From: Pyrus communis
Taxonomy: Eukaryota; Streptophyta; Magnoliopsida; Rosales; Rosaceae
NCBI RefSeq assembly: GCF_963583255.1
Contig: NC_084811.1
Span: 19,797,742-19,861,741, forward strand
Length of the DNA: 64,000 nt
Direction: 5' to 3'
Shown: positions 35,601 to 47,575 of the stretch, in pieces
Position numbering within the stretch: position 1 is the first letter of the stretch
Layout of the letters: every line of letters begins with the position of its first letter
The notes under the pieces: generated by a model
The model's database searches: none
What the model was told of the DNA's origin: nothing
Seen by the model: only the letters and a program-made list of their open reading frames with translations
Program-made: the position numbers and the translations under genes

Positions 35601-36244
35601 TTAAGGGTGGAAATTGATCAACAAAAGAATCTAAACCACCTAATTACAAAAAAGTAATAAACTAACAAAATAATAACAATAAAAAAAACATAATATATAT
35701 ATAGATATATATAAAATAAAAGAAATTGGGGAAGCAATTGCACCCATTTTCTTTAAACGTGCAAAATGGTTTGAGGAGGTGGCCACTCTCCTTCACCCAC
35801 ATTGAGTTTTACCTTCCTTTCAGGAGGAAGAGGGATGACAAGAAGAAAACAAGAAAAAAACAAAAAAAAGCAAAACCTGAAGAGAGAAGGAACAGCCAAA
35901 AGAAAAAACGAAAGAAAGAACTGGCTGTCATAATGGCATACTTGTAAATAAAGGGAAGTTTATCTCTAACAGAATTGGCTGACAGAATAGCATTGCCGTT
36001 AAGGGCAAATGTGGAAAAAAAAAATCATTTCGTTTTGGGCTTTTAGTTCAGCCCATTTGTGTTAAATGTTTGTGGGTTTGATATAGATTAGTTTTGTCCT
36101 TATGATTAAATAAAGCCTTTTTGGTTAAATAATAGTATAGGGTGGTTTTTTATTAAATTAAACTTAGCTCAAGCCATTTTCATTAGAACTCCTTAAAATA
36201 TATTGTTGTAGTCCAAAAAAAAACAATTAATTAAAAAAAGGCAT

Positions 36245-37060
36245 CATTAGTAGAAAAAAAAATGTTTACATGACAAATCTTTGGCCAACGAAGCAAATTT
36301 GTCGCCCAAGTACCCTTTGCATGACCAACAAGGTGTGTCATTGCACCAAATGTCCATGGCAAATAAATAAACCAAAAACATTGCATGATGCCAAGGATGT
36401 TTGCCCGACGACCTCAACTATTAGTCGCGCAACTATGAAAAAGTTCGGGTAAAATAAGAATTTGGCACCATTTTTTGCATGGCAAACAAATTTCTTGGCG
36501 ACAAAACACTTTAACACCCTTCAAAAAGTGCGTGACGAGCTACCTTTAGGTTTCATCGCTCAAAGTCTCCAGAAAGGTCGGTCATAAAATAATGGCAAAA
36601 AAGAAAGAACTTTAGGCTACGAAGGTTTCGTCGAGTAAGGGTTCATGGGATTCATTAAAATTCAAGATTTGCACATTCTCTCCTCATCTCCTCTCTTCCT
36701 CATCTTTTTCTCCCCCAAATTTCAAAACTTTCTTCTCCCCCATATCCTAAATCTTCTTCCCTTTTTCCTACTCTCACCATCGACAATCGAAGATATCCAC
36801 GGTGAGTCTCTCTTTCTCCCAATTAAGAACTTTTTTTCTTTTTTTTTTTTTTTGTTATGAAAATTATTTTTTTAATGTTTAATCATGTTTCAAATTTTGT
36901 GGGTTTTTGAACTTATGGAATTATAATTTTGTAGATATCGCATTTGTCCGATTTCGCATCCGATAATGCAGCGATTGTGACATGTGAGGGAGAAGGATCA
37001 TAATTTGTATGAATTTTACAGTTGTCTTTTGTTGTACAATTGTATTTCATAATTAAATAT
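36245..37060 (+). mobile_element. Possible CACTA (En/Spm) 5' end fragment
   Basis: It starts CATTAGTAGAAAAAAA, close to the CACTAGTAGAAAA end of plant CACTA elements. A subterminal zone has repeated CGACGA/GACAAA/GGCAAA words, then a pyrimidine-rich leader (36670-36800). No right end or transposase was found. Confidence 0.3.
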
Positions 37061-38199
37061 AAGCTGATTATTTTAGTTTGTTTGTTTTTGAAAATCTATG
37101 TTGGATGTGGACAATATGTATATCAAAGTTTGTGGGTTATGGAAAACTTTTAATTTGTAGGGACGGTTATGCTGCTTTTCCGGTGCAATTTTATGTTTGG
37201 TTTTGAACAATTTTGTTTTTCCGCAAGGAAGAACAAAAAGACAATATCTCTCAGGGTTAGACATATGATAAATGATTAGAGGAGCCACATCAACTGTGAT
37301 TTCATGCGGTCAATGGAATCTGAGAGGGAGGCACACTCCATTCTTGTGCATGACATAGGGTCGTTGGTTCGGAACAAATTTCATACAAGTTGATTTTCTG
37401 TTACAATAAATTGATGAAACAATAACTAGGCTAATAGCTGCTTCAGCGGCTGCAACAACTCTAACAAAAATTGAGAAAATATTTCCTTGGTACCAAATCA
37501 AGGCAAACTCTGAATAGTAGATATGACCTCAAAATAACCTGCCAAGCTCTTTCAGCAAATGTGGGACTCATGTCATGACTTAGATGTCTCGTATTTCTTG
37601 AAAAAAACGATTTGATTGATGAAATTTGGTATGATACTTATGAAATCGATGAGATTGATATTTAAATATTTCTTCTTAGAACATACTGATTTAACCTCAT
37701 AAGCGGGACCATCACCCCACTGCTCCACCGGAAATTCTCTCTGAGATATCTCCAGGACAGTGAATCAAACCATTGGTGTAGTTCTAAGAATAAGATGATA
37801 TGGTGTAAAAATTACATTAGGGATCACTTTTGACGATAAGCGTATAATGGAGCGTTGGGAGATGAGTTATCCATGGACTTGTCTTCGCGCAGACGACGAC
37901 ATTATGATTGAGTCCAGGTTGGACTACCTACATATCCCGAGAAGGGAATCAAACCATGTGTAGCTTGGATTAACTTCTTTTTTACTGATTTGTAGGCGTT
38001 GACGAGGGATCCATCTCAAGCTGATCGGTATTGGGTTTCTAGCGACTTTTCTCGTTGTTTCTCCGTCCTTTTGAGTATTTCGCACTCCATTGATGTAGTT
38101 TGTGTTAAGGGTAGGATTTGTTTGCATGTTGTCGGTCTTCATCACCAGTGTATTTGTTAGATCGATTCATGTCTCTGGGTTTAACTGAGCCTTCTTTCC
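37061..38199. other. Unassigned sequence
   Basis: No convincing ORF or repeat boundary. Its right part may be the distal end of the gypsy relic that follows. Confidence 0.3.
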
Positions 38200-38974
38200 T
38201 TACTTTTGTCTCTGACGAATTCCCAACAGTGCCCCAGATCTAAGAGCTCTTCGATGAATGGTTTGTCCTTTATGTTATGGATGATGTTGTTGCTTACGGT
38301 GTTTAAAGCGGTATACTGTTTTGGTTTTGGCGGGACTCTTTGTCCCTGCACCCCTTATAGTAACATGTCATGGAGAGGGAGGGGGTGTGTCTCTGTCGGC
38401 CCTTCTTCTGTCAGTCTTTCTAAAGTAGCCTGATTTGACAATCATTCCCTTGCTCTTTTCATTCCAGTTAGTTAGATCATCCGCAATATCAAATCACTCG
38501 CCCAAAGTGGCGTAATCATACTTTCTTTTGTTCAGTTTTCTGAGAAAGAGGTGAATGAACATACAACCCTTGTTTGAACACCATTTAAATGCCATCGTGG
38601 CTAACTTGTCATCAGGTTTCTCCATCTCCACCAATTCTGCTTGGAAGCGCTTCAGGTAGGTTATGAGGCTTTCATCCTTAGACTAAGGGACCATCCAGAA
38701 CATGGCCTCGGGGTGCTTGCAAATGTCTCGGCAAAACAAATAGGTGTTTATGAACATGCCGACCAAAAATTCGAAACAGTCAATAGAGTTAGCTAGCAGC
38801 TTTGAATACCATCTCATTGCAAGTCCCTCAAGAGTAGATGGGAACATCTTGCACATCCACGCATCGTTGTTGTTGTGTAGCGCCATTACATTCCAGTAAT
38901 GTATGACGTGGTAGTCAGGATCGAAATCACCACGAAATGACTTGAACCTTGGCTAGGAAATTTTTTCTGGTGGA
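38200..38974 (-). pseudogene. Ty3/gypsy gag relic, interrupted by copia insertion
   Basis: The minus strand reads GDFDPDYHVIHYWNVMALHN then CKMFPSTLEGLAMRWYSKL and ITYLKRFQAELVEMEK, a clear Retrotrans_gag capsid domain. A stop lies at about 38683 and others nearer 38400. The upstream part of this gag continues on the other side of the copia insertion (44978-45155). Removal of the copia and one target copy would rejoin the two parts. Confidence 0.8.
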
Positions 38975-39208
38975 GGTACTGTTAGAAACTTAATTGGACT
39001 AAACTATCATTTAGTGAAGGACGAAATGTATTTGGTAACAATACAGTTTGACGTAAGTTGCAAACGTGGAAAAAAAACTGCTTCCTATTATTAAGGAAAT
39101 ATGGATATCAATTGTGGAGATAACTACCATCCCACTTATTTGATGAAACTGCTGTTAACTGACAAAAATCAACTCTCCATGATAGAGGGAAGTTGGTGAA
39201 TGTTAATC

Positions 39209-39216
39209 TATATAAG
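39209..39216 (+). promoter_or_regulatory. LTR TATA box of the young copia
   Basis: TATATAAG lies in the 5' LTR; the same word is in the 3' LTR at 44783-44790. Transcription would start roughly 30 bases downstream, within the LTR, as replication requires. Confidence 0.6.
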
Positions 39217-39903
39217 AACTCCCTGCTCGTAAAGAAAAGTTCTGCGTTACTGGGTTCTATCACCTTAAGAACATTAAGTCTTTCAACGAGTAGAAGATAT
39301 CCTTTTCTTGTTCGGCAATGGCTGCCTCAGGTATTATGTTAACCTCTGTTAGTAATCTAGGAAACTTGTTAGTATCATATACTCTTAGTTTTCCAACCTT
39401 TGGTATCAGAGCCAAATTAACATATCCTAGATTCGAATGTACGTGTCGAACTGCATATGTTTTCAAGCATGTGAATTTTTATTTTTAATTATGATGTGTT
39501 GATCCAAAGCACATGACATCACCGAATCGATGCTTTCAATAAAATGCATGAGGGTGTTTTGCCTCAAAAGTTCTTTTAATGTCATGCAGCACTTACCATA
39601 ATATTTTGAATTCACCAAAGTGAATGATTTGGATGTATATTCTGGCAAAGAAGGGTATAAAGATTCATTGCATGTTCATACTTTTTTCCAAAGGAAAGAA
39701 TATATAAAATGCATAAGGTTTGTATGAATCATTCCTTGTATAATCTTGTAATTATCTTGTCCAAAGACTTGATATATCTGTGATAAAAGATGATTGAAGT
39801 GGTCAGAATATACATGATGACTTTTAAGGGGTGTTTATATTTCGGACCAAAAGGGGATATATAAACATGTGTAAGTGATGCATGAAATTAAAAATTGCAT
39901 TTA

Positions 39904-42900
39904 ATGTTTTATTTGGCTGCCTCAGCAACATCATCTGCACTTAGCCTTTCATCGATCGAGCCTCTCAATGGAGGAAACTTCAAAAGGTGGAAACAAGACA
40001 TTGAGATTTTGCTGGGCCTGATGGATCTCGATTTAGCGCTGAGAGAGGATGAACCTGCATATCTGACTGACACTTCGACTGTTGAGCAACGTTTGAAGCA
40101 TGAAAAGTGGCAGAAAGCCAACAGGATGTCGCTCATGGTGATGAGAAGAACCATGAGTGAGACTGTGAGAGGTGGGATACCTGCATGTGACAAAGTTAAG
40201 GATTTTCTGGATTCAATTAGAGCAAACTTCAAAGAGTCCGAGAAAGCCGAGATGGGTGAATTGATGGCGACGCTGACCAGTTTGAAGTTTGATGAAGGCA
40301 AAAGTGTAAGGGAGCACATACTGAAGCTTGTTGACATTGCAACAAAATTGAAGGACTTAGAGGTCCCGGTTGATGATGCTTTTGTTGTTCATATGGCATT
40401 AACTTCCCTACCTCAATCCTTTGATCAACTGAAGATCACTTACAACACACAGAAGGAAAAATGGTCACTGGATGAACTAATTTCCATATGTGCTCAGGAG
40501 GAAGGCAGGCTCAAAAGAAACACCAACAAAGGGAAGAGGCCAATGTTTCATTCTGGTAAGGCTTCTAAACTAGACTCTTCTCTAGTAACTGCTATAGCTG
40601 CTTCTTCCTTTAAGGGACCGAAGGATCATAAGGAAATTATGGACAACATAAGGTGTTATTTTTGCAAAAACATTGGACACATAAGGAAGAATTGTGAGAA
40701 ACTCAAGAATTGGAAAATTAAGAAAGGTATTTTTGTTAAAATTTTTGTTTGTTTTGAAACTAATCTTGTTGAAGTCCCTCCAAATACTTGGTGGTTTGAC
40801 ACTGGGTGTTCGGTTCATATCACCAATTCTTTGTAGGGTTTCACAAGAGGAGTCACAACTACAAGAAGTGAAGTTTTTCAAGTTTTCGTTGGCAATGGCA
40901 ATAAAGTGGTTGTGGAAGCAGTAGGCAACCTTAAGCTGGAATTATCTAGTGGTTTTATTTTAGAATTAGTTGATGTACTCTACGTACCTTCACTTAGAAG
41001 GAATTTAGTTTCTGTTTCAAAACTTGTAAAATCTGGTTTGGCTTTCAATGGAGACAATGAGAGTATCAGAATTTACTTGAAAAATAATCCAAAAGATGTT
41101 CTTGGAGTTTGTTTTCTAGTCAATTATCTTTGGCAATTGTTGTGTTCAGTGGTGAATGATTTTGCTTGCCTTAATGTTGATTCAATGGGTTCGAGTAAAA
41201 GAATGTTTTTAAATGAAAAATCTTCTATGCTTTGGCATAGAAGATTGGGACACATTTCGAAAACTAGAATGGATCGCTTGGTCAAGGATAATATCCTACC
41301 GACTTTAGACTTCTTTGACTTATCAAATTGTATTGAGTGTTTTAAGGGAAAATTAATAATTTCTAAGAAGAAAACTTCAACTAGAAGACTAAAGTTGTTG
41401 GAGATTATTCATTCAGACGTCTGTGGACCTTTTCCAACCAAAACACTTTGTGGAAATGTGTATTTTGTGACTTTTACGAATGATTTTTCGAGATTTTCAT
41501 ATCTCTATTTAATCTCGGATAAGTCTTCTATATTAAATTGCTTTAAAGTGTTCAAAACCGAAGTTGAAAAACAACAAGAAATGTCCATAAAGATCCTAAG
41601 GTCAGATAGAGGAGGGGAATACTATGGCAGGTACACAGAGAAGGGTCAATCCAAAGGACCTTTGGCGCAATATTTGGAAGAGTGTGGGATTCAAGCTCAG
41701 TACACTACTCCAGGCACACCACAACAAAATGGTGTGGCTGAGAGAAGGAATAGGACACTGATGGATATGGTGAGAAGTATGATGAGTTGTTCAACACTTC
41801 CACAACACTTGTGGGGAGAAGCTTTAAAAATGGCAAACTATATTTTAAACCGTGTTCCTAGTAAATCAGTTTGCAAGACTCCTTTCGAGATGTGGACTGG
41901 TAGGAAGCCAAGTTTAAATCATCTACATATATGGGGCTGCAGTGCAGAGGCAAGGATGTATAATCCTAATGAGAAGAAATTGGATCCTAGAACCATTTCT
42001 TGTCATTTTGTAGGGTTTCCTGATAAATCTAAAGGCTACAGATTCTATGCACCAAACCTTTCGAACAAAATTTTTGAATCCAATAGTGCCAAGTTTATTG
42101 AGAATGGGGAAGTATCGAGTAGTTCACAGACATTGCCATCCTTTGACTTTGAAGAGCAAAGAAGTGTTCGTGAAGATCAAAATTTTGAAGGTTCAATGGA
42201 GTTGCAGCAGCCTCCCACAATGGATTTTCAACTTGAAGATTTTAATTATCAAGATGAAATAATCGAAACAAATACAAATGGTGTGCCACTAAATTCTTAT
42301 GTTGGTCCAATAAATGTAGCTTCTTCATCTCAGGTACCAATGAGTTCTTCAATGCAAGGGGTGATAAATGATAGAAGGGTATTGCCACCAAGAGCCAGAA
42401 GGTCAGCCATCCCTGATGACTATGTCGTGTATTATCATAAGGTTGAAATGAATGAGGGTGTGTCTGATGATCCGGTCACTTATCAAGAAGCAATGGATAG
42501 CTTGCAATCTGATAAATGGTTGGAAGCAATGCATGAAGAATTGAGATCCATGCAAACAAATCATGTATGGATTTTAGTTCCTGCACCAGCCAATATTAAA
42601 CCAATAGGAAATATATGGGTTTTTAAAACAAAGAAAGACTCACGTGGAAAGGTTGAAAGACATAAGGTGAGGTTGGTGGCAAAGGGTTACACACAAACTG
42701 AAGGGGTGGATTATACAGAAACTTTTTCACCAGTTTCAACAAAGGACTCACTTCGGGTAATTCTTGCACTGGTGGCTCATTATGACCTGGAGCTTTATCA
42801 GATGGATGTAAAGACAGCCTTCTTGAATAGTGATTTGGAGGAAGAAATCTTCATGGAATAACCAGCTGGTTTCATTAAGCAAGGAGAAGAAAATATGGTA

Positions 42901-44061
42901 TGCAAGTTGAGAAAGTCAATATATGGTTTGAAACAAGCTTCCAGGCAATGGTTTATGAAATTTGATGAGAAAATCACGTCTCTTGGCTTCAATGAGAATA
43001 AAATAGATGATTGCATATATCTCAAAGTATGTAGTTCGAAATTCATATTTCTTGTTTTGTATGTGGATGATATCTTATTAGCTAGCAATGATATCAACCT
43101 CTTACATGAAACTAAGAAATTGTTGTCCAATACCTTTGAGATGAAAGATATGGGAAATGCGTCATATGTGTTGGGGATTGAGATAATTAGAGACAGATCA
43201 AAGGGTTTGCTAGGACTCTCACAAAGATCATATATAGAGAAGGTATTGCATCGGTTCAATATGCAAACCTGTTCAAATGGAGAAGTGCCAATGGGGAAGG
43301 GAGATAGATTGAATAAGTCTCAGTGCCCGAGAAATGACTTAGAAAAACAAAGCATGATTAACAAACCTTATGCATCATTAGTTGGGAGTTTAATGTATGC
43401 ACAGGTTTGTATGAGACCGGATTTGGCTTTTGCCATAAGTGTGTTGGGAAGGTATCAATCTAATCCAGGTGAACAACACTGGGTTGCAGCGAAGAAAGTA
43501 TTAAGATACTTGCAGAGGACTAAGTCATTCATGCTGGTATATAAGAAAGTGGAGAACTTGGAACTATTTGGCTACACTAATGCGGATTTTGCAGGTTGTA
43601 CAGATGATAGAAGATCAACCAGTGGATATTTGTATTTCCTAGCCGGAGCTGCAGTATCGTGGAGAAGTGTAAAACAAAAGGCCTTGGCTACATCAACTAT
43701 GGAAGCTGAATTTATAGCTTGTTTTGAAGCTACAAAGAGGGGATTGTGGCTGAAGAATTTGATCAAATTCATGGGAATTGTGTATTCAATTTCAAGTCCA
43801 CTGGTGTTGTATTGTGACAATAAGGCAGTTTTTTTCTTTTCTAAAAATAATAAGAAGTCAGAAGCTACAAGACTGATGGACATCAAATATTTGTCAGTCA
43901 AAGAACATGTGAGAAAGGGTGAGGTTGTGATCGAGCATATTGACACAAATTCTATGATAGCTGATCCATTGACAAAACCCTTAGCAGTGGGAGTATTCAA
44001 AGAACATATCATGAAGATGGGTGTGCACGAATCTCTGGAATCTGCTGAAATGTGGGAGTAA
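39904..44061 (+). pseudogene. Copia gag-pol polyprotein frame with two nonsense codons
   Basis: One uninterrupted frame of about 1386 codons apart from TAG at 40834-40836 and TAA at 42859-42861. Domains in order: gag capsid (GNFKRWKQDIEILLG; about residues 20-215), zinc knuckle CYFCKNIGHIRKNC (about 40654), protease active site FDTGCSVHI (about 40797), integrase zinc finger (WHRRLGHIS to CIECFKG), integrase core Asp-Asp-Glu ([29 protein letters not shown]), RT with YVDDILLA (about 43060), and RNase H (DDRRSTSGY; STMEAEFIA; YCDNKAV). Both stops lie where related elements have Gln (TNSLQGF, MEQP), so each fits a single C-to-T change. Without readthrough only a gag plus partial protease product is made. 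A 490-bp untranslated stretch follows to the polypurine tract. Confidence 0.9.
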
Positions 44062-44977
44062 GAAACTCTTATACGAATTGCATGTTTGAATGCTTATTTA
44101 TATGTATTTGCATGATTATCAGTATGCCATTACAATTAAGAAGTGATGGTTTAAGACTGAGTTGCAGTAATAAATATGCATGTGCTGAATCTTTATGATT
44201 ATTCTGAGTTATATAGCTTATATAACACAAAGTGGTATATGATTTTCAATTCAGTAAAGGAACCGTGATTATCCAAAGATGATCCATAAAGTTGATTGAA
44301 TTGATTCATAGAAAAATGAATGTGAAGTTCATTGAAAGTTTGACATCATACAGATTAGACTCAAATGACAGTGATTTTAGAGTGCATGTGCCAATGAGAG
44401 CTGCACATGGTTTTCTAGAGTTCGACATTTGAACTAATACTGGTAGATGTGGGGAAGCAAGTTACGTGTAACTGGATGTGATCACTAAGGAGTCAATATT
44501 GTAATTGTGATAACATTTCGATGAAATGATTAGTTTACGTCCAAGTGGGAGAATGTTAGAAACTTAATTGGACTAAACTATCATTTAGTGAAGGACGAAA
44601 TGTATTTGGTAACAATACAGTTTGACGTAAGTTGCAAACGTGGAAAAAAAACTGCTTCCTATTATTAAGGAAATATGGATATCAATTGTGGAGATAACTA
44701 CCATCCCACTTATTTGATGAAACTGCTGTTAACTGACAAAAACCAACTCTCCATGATAGAGAGAAGTTGGTGAATGTTAATCTATATAAGGACTCCCTGC
44801 TCGTAAAGAAAAGTTCTGCGTTACTGGGTTCTATCACCTTAAGAACATTAAGTCTTTCAACGAGTAGAAGATATCCTTTTCTTGTTCGGCAATGGCTGCC
44901 TCAGGTATTATGTTAACCTCTGTTAGTAATCTAGGAAACTTGTTAGTATCATATACTCTTAGTTTTCCAACAGGTAC

Positions 44978-45155
44978 ATCCTCAATCGCCAATCTAGCCA
45001 AGCTTGCATATGTGGCCAAAGGCCCAGCAACACCAAGCCTCCAAAATGTAGGCAGTGTGCTAAATTTCAGTCACATTGATGTGAATCAGAAACGAGGACA
45101 ACCCCAATGGACCAGCTCCGATTGTGTTGACGAAATCGATATTGTGTTTGACAAT
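44978..45155 (-). pseudogene. Gypsy gag relic, upstream part
   Basis: Continuation of the relic at 38200-38974 beyond the copia insertion. It was assigned mainly by position, since the translated sequence is weak and has stops. Confidence 0.4.
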
Positions 45156-45164
45156 TAATGTCAG

Positions 45165-45360
45165 TTAAGACCTCTTTTCTCATAATATCAATTATGTCCC
45201 CAATTTATGAATTTTTGTTCCTTCTATGAGCCCATCGAGAATACAGACAAGGACCAGCCAGCCAACCAACATTTCAAAACAAAGGCCTCATAGAAAGCAA
45301 CAACTAGCCCAAATCCAAAAACAAAGACAACTTAATTGATTAATTTAAAATCAATTAATT
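45165..45360. repeat. Dispersed repeat, copy 2 (partner at 32543-32756)
   Basis: Shares GCCAGCCAACCAACA, GCCTCATAGAAAGCAACAAC and GCCCAAATCCAAAAACAAAG with copy 1 in the same orientation. Ends are not flanked by recognisable duplications. Confidence 0.7.
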
Positions 45361-47570
45361 AATAGAAAAAGGTTTTTGCTTTCTCATAAGCATTGGAAGA
45401 AATAAAATTGAACTCGTAATCAAAAGTTTATATACAAGTGAATGTGGAATGTTTTATAGTTTCGTTACCACGCAAAACACAAAACAGCTCCAAGCATTTT
45501 ACATATGATAACCTGAAGGTGTTCAATAACATTCGGAACTTCCATATTTAATGGTCTGGATTGCATATACTGTCCGTCAAATTTATAACAGGAATGCTGC
45601 ATCCGAAACTGGAATGTCATCCCAAACCTTCAAGGCAGCATCATGCCATGGGATGTGACCAGATCACTCCACTATTTTATGTAACCGATACTTGTTCCGT
45701 CAACGTCTAGATAACTCTATCTTTCAAACAGTATTTTCAATAAGATCATGACTACCTTATCGAAAAGCGAATCATTTTCAGCGGATACTGTTCATCTGCG
45801 TGTTCATTACTAAAAACCTTTCATCCTTTAAGGTAGTTGCTTCGTTCTTTGCCAACGACCCCATGTTCACAACTCACAAGCCAACTGTGTTACCTCCGAT
45901 TCACAGTGTAAGCCTCTCCCAAACTATATCCCCAGATCAGCATTCTTCATTGCACAGAAATCCCAAGGCCTGTAACCTAATACGGAATTTATGCTCTGAT
46001 CAAAGAATAGAACTCCTCAGAAGGAAAAAGTAAAAGATCTGGAGATAAAAATTTAAAAATAAGTAAATTGATGCAGAGATTTTGGTTAATCCGCATATAA
46101 ATTGAGCATTCATACAGGGTACCTTTTCTGTTATGACAATGTAAATACTCCAAGTACCCATACACAATCGATTGATGAGATTCTGGCATAGTCTAAGTAG
46201 ATCAACCTAACACCCAAAATAAGCAATAATGTTTTTGATACGTTCACATAATTGTGGAAATTGTGAAACGAAAAGCTCTATCAAAACTGTCAAGAATACT
46301 ACACTTTATCGGTACTCAGTTTTCAGGCAAGGACAAGAGATAGCAACCACTGAAATTCATGGAAAAATAGCTCACTGCATAAGCAACCGCTTATTCCATT
46401 GCTTCCTCTATGCAGTTCCATTTCATTCTACTTATTGTTCATGTGATAATCAGTTTTCTTACTAAATTTTTTGGTAACCCTTATGATCGATCATGTGATG
46501 AAAGACCAAAAAAAAAAAAAAAACACCAACGTTTCATATTGTAGATTCAAGCAAGTATTTTCCCCAGTAAATAAAAAAATGTAGTTTTTACAGAGTACAA
46601 CTGCATTTTCGCAATTTCCTCCTTTACATGTGTGTGCACTTATAATTTCATTGTATTCTGGCACTTTTCTAGTGAATGAAATCCAGTATTGACTCTTAAA
46701 GGAAACATAAACAATTCCTCCTTGTAACTAATTTCTATTCCCATCCAATAATGGTAGAAGCACCAACTATATTTTGTCCGCACTGCTATTACTACTTTTA
46801 TCACCATGACCCATTTTTTAGTAAACTAATCATATCATGATTAGCAGGTTCAGAATTAACAGACAAAATGAAGCATTTGGAAAGTTACAAATGATGATGA
46901 TTGGCCCCGAAACATCTTGTTTCCTCATGAATGGGTATTGGATACATTATGCGTATATCCGTGCAGAATGACAAAGCATGATAGCATTCCATGAACACAA
47001 TCAACCTATAAATTTCATTAACAATGCATGATCACGGTTCCAAATTTAAAGTTTCCTTTAGTTTTTCTTAAAGCTTCGTTTCGTGAATCATATGTACAAA
47101 ATTTTCAAACAAAAATATTAAAGAATGTGATGAGATACATGGCGCACGCAAGGAAACAACAAAGATTTGAAGCCAAGTTGATGTAATTGTTCTTCACAAT
47201 GGCAGTTGCTTGATGATTATGTTGAAAAAAAAAATGGTAACGGTCTCATTAGTGGTGTTTGGCATCATTTTAGTGAAATATAATAATGGTAAACTGCTGC
47301 TTCTCTTTTTAAACGAGGATAGAGGAAAAATACTTAATAGTCCATCGAAATGATGACATGACAACTCTATCATAGAGAATTTCCAAAGTAATGCAATGTC
47401 CTGTAGTGAAGGTGAGAGAGTTTAGGCTAACCGTGCACCACTACACAACATTTCGGTTGCATTTTTACTAGATCTGGCGGTTGTGTCGTATTCGTGTCGT
47501 TTTCATGACATATCCGATATCTTAATAAGCTATGTCCTGTCAAACAAGTTAAAATAAACGGGTAATATGA
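45361..47570. other. Low-repeat intergenic DNA
   Basis: No coding frame above about 80 codons and no element ends recognised. Base composition is less repeat-like than its neighbours. It could hold gene-flanking or intronic DNA whose exons are outside the window. Confidence 0.3.
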
Positions 47571-47575
47571 CCCAA

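Larger units (their letters stand above)
32919..36193. mobile_element. Mutator-like (Pack-MULE-type) element carrying an RPL9 pseudogene
   Basis: The 3275-bp element is bounded by an exact 9-bp duplication, TAAAATATA (32910-32918 and 36194-36202), the mark of Mutator-type insertion. Terminal inverted repeats are short and imperfect: AGGAAAGTTAATGATAAG and, inverted, AGGAGTTCTAATGAAAAT. Contents in order are a ribosomal protein L9 retro-pseudogene (33206-33703), AT-rich spacer, a minisatellite (34340-35220), a short lysine-rich ORF of unknown origin (35298-35489) and A-rich DNA. There is no transposase, so it depends on another MULE. Removing it restores the SINE it entered. Confidence 0.75.
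32766..36223 (+). mobile_element. SINE interrupted by a Mutator-like element
   Basis: The SINE occupies 32766-32918 and resumes at 36203-36223, 174 bp in total, matching the 175 bp of the intact copy at 31023. Pol III boxes: TGGTCTAGTGG (32783-32793) and GGTTCGAATT (32826-32835). Outer flanks CAATTAGTT (32757-32765) and CAATTAATT (36224-36232) differ at one base and look like its target duplication. The 9 bases TAAAATATA at the break are duplicated by the inserted element. Confidence 0.8.
38980..44972 (+). mobile_element. Young, nearly intact Ty1/copia retrotransposon
   Basis: LTRs 38980-39398 and 44554-44972 are both 419 bp, start TGTTAGAAAC, end TTTTCCAAC(C/A), and show only about four differences by eye. 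An exact 5-bp target duplication GGTAC flanks the element (38975-38979 and 44973-44977). The primer site TGGTATCAGAGCCA (39400-39413) is tRNA-Met. The polypurine tract AAGTGGGAGAA ends at 44553. One gag-pol frame spans 39904-44061 with two stop codons. It was inserted into a gypsy gag relic. By structure it is the youngest intact-looking copia here. Confidence 0.95.
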
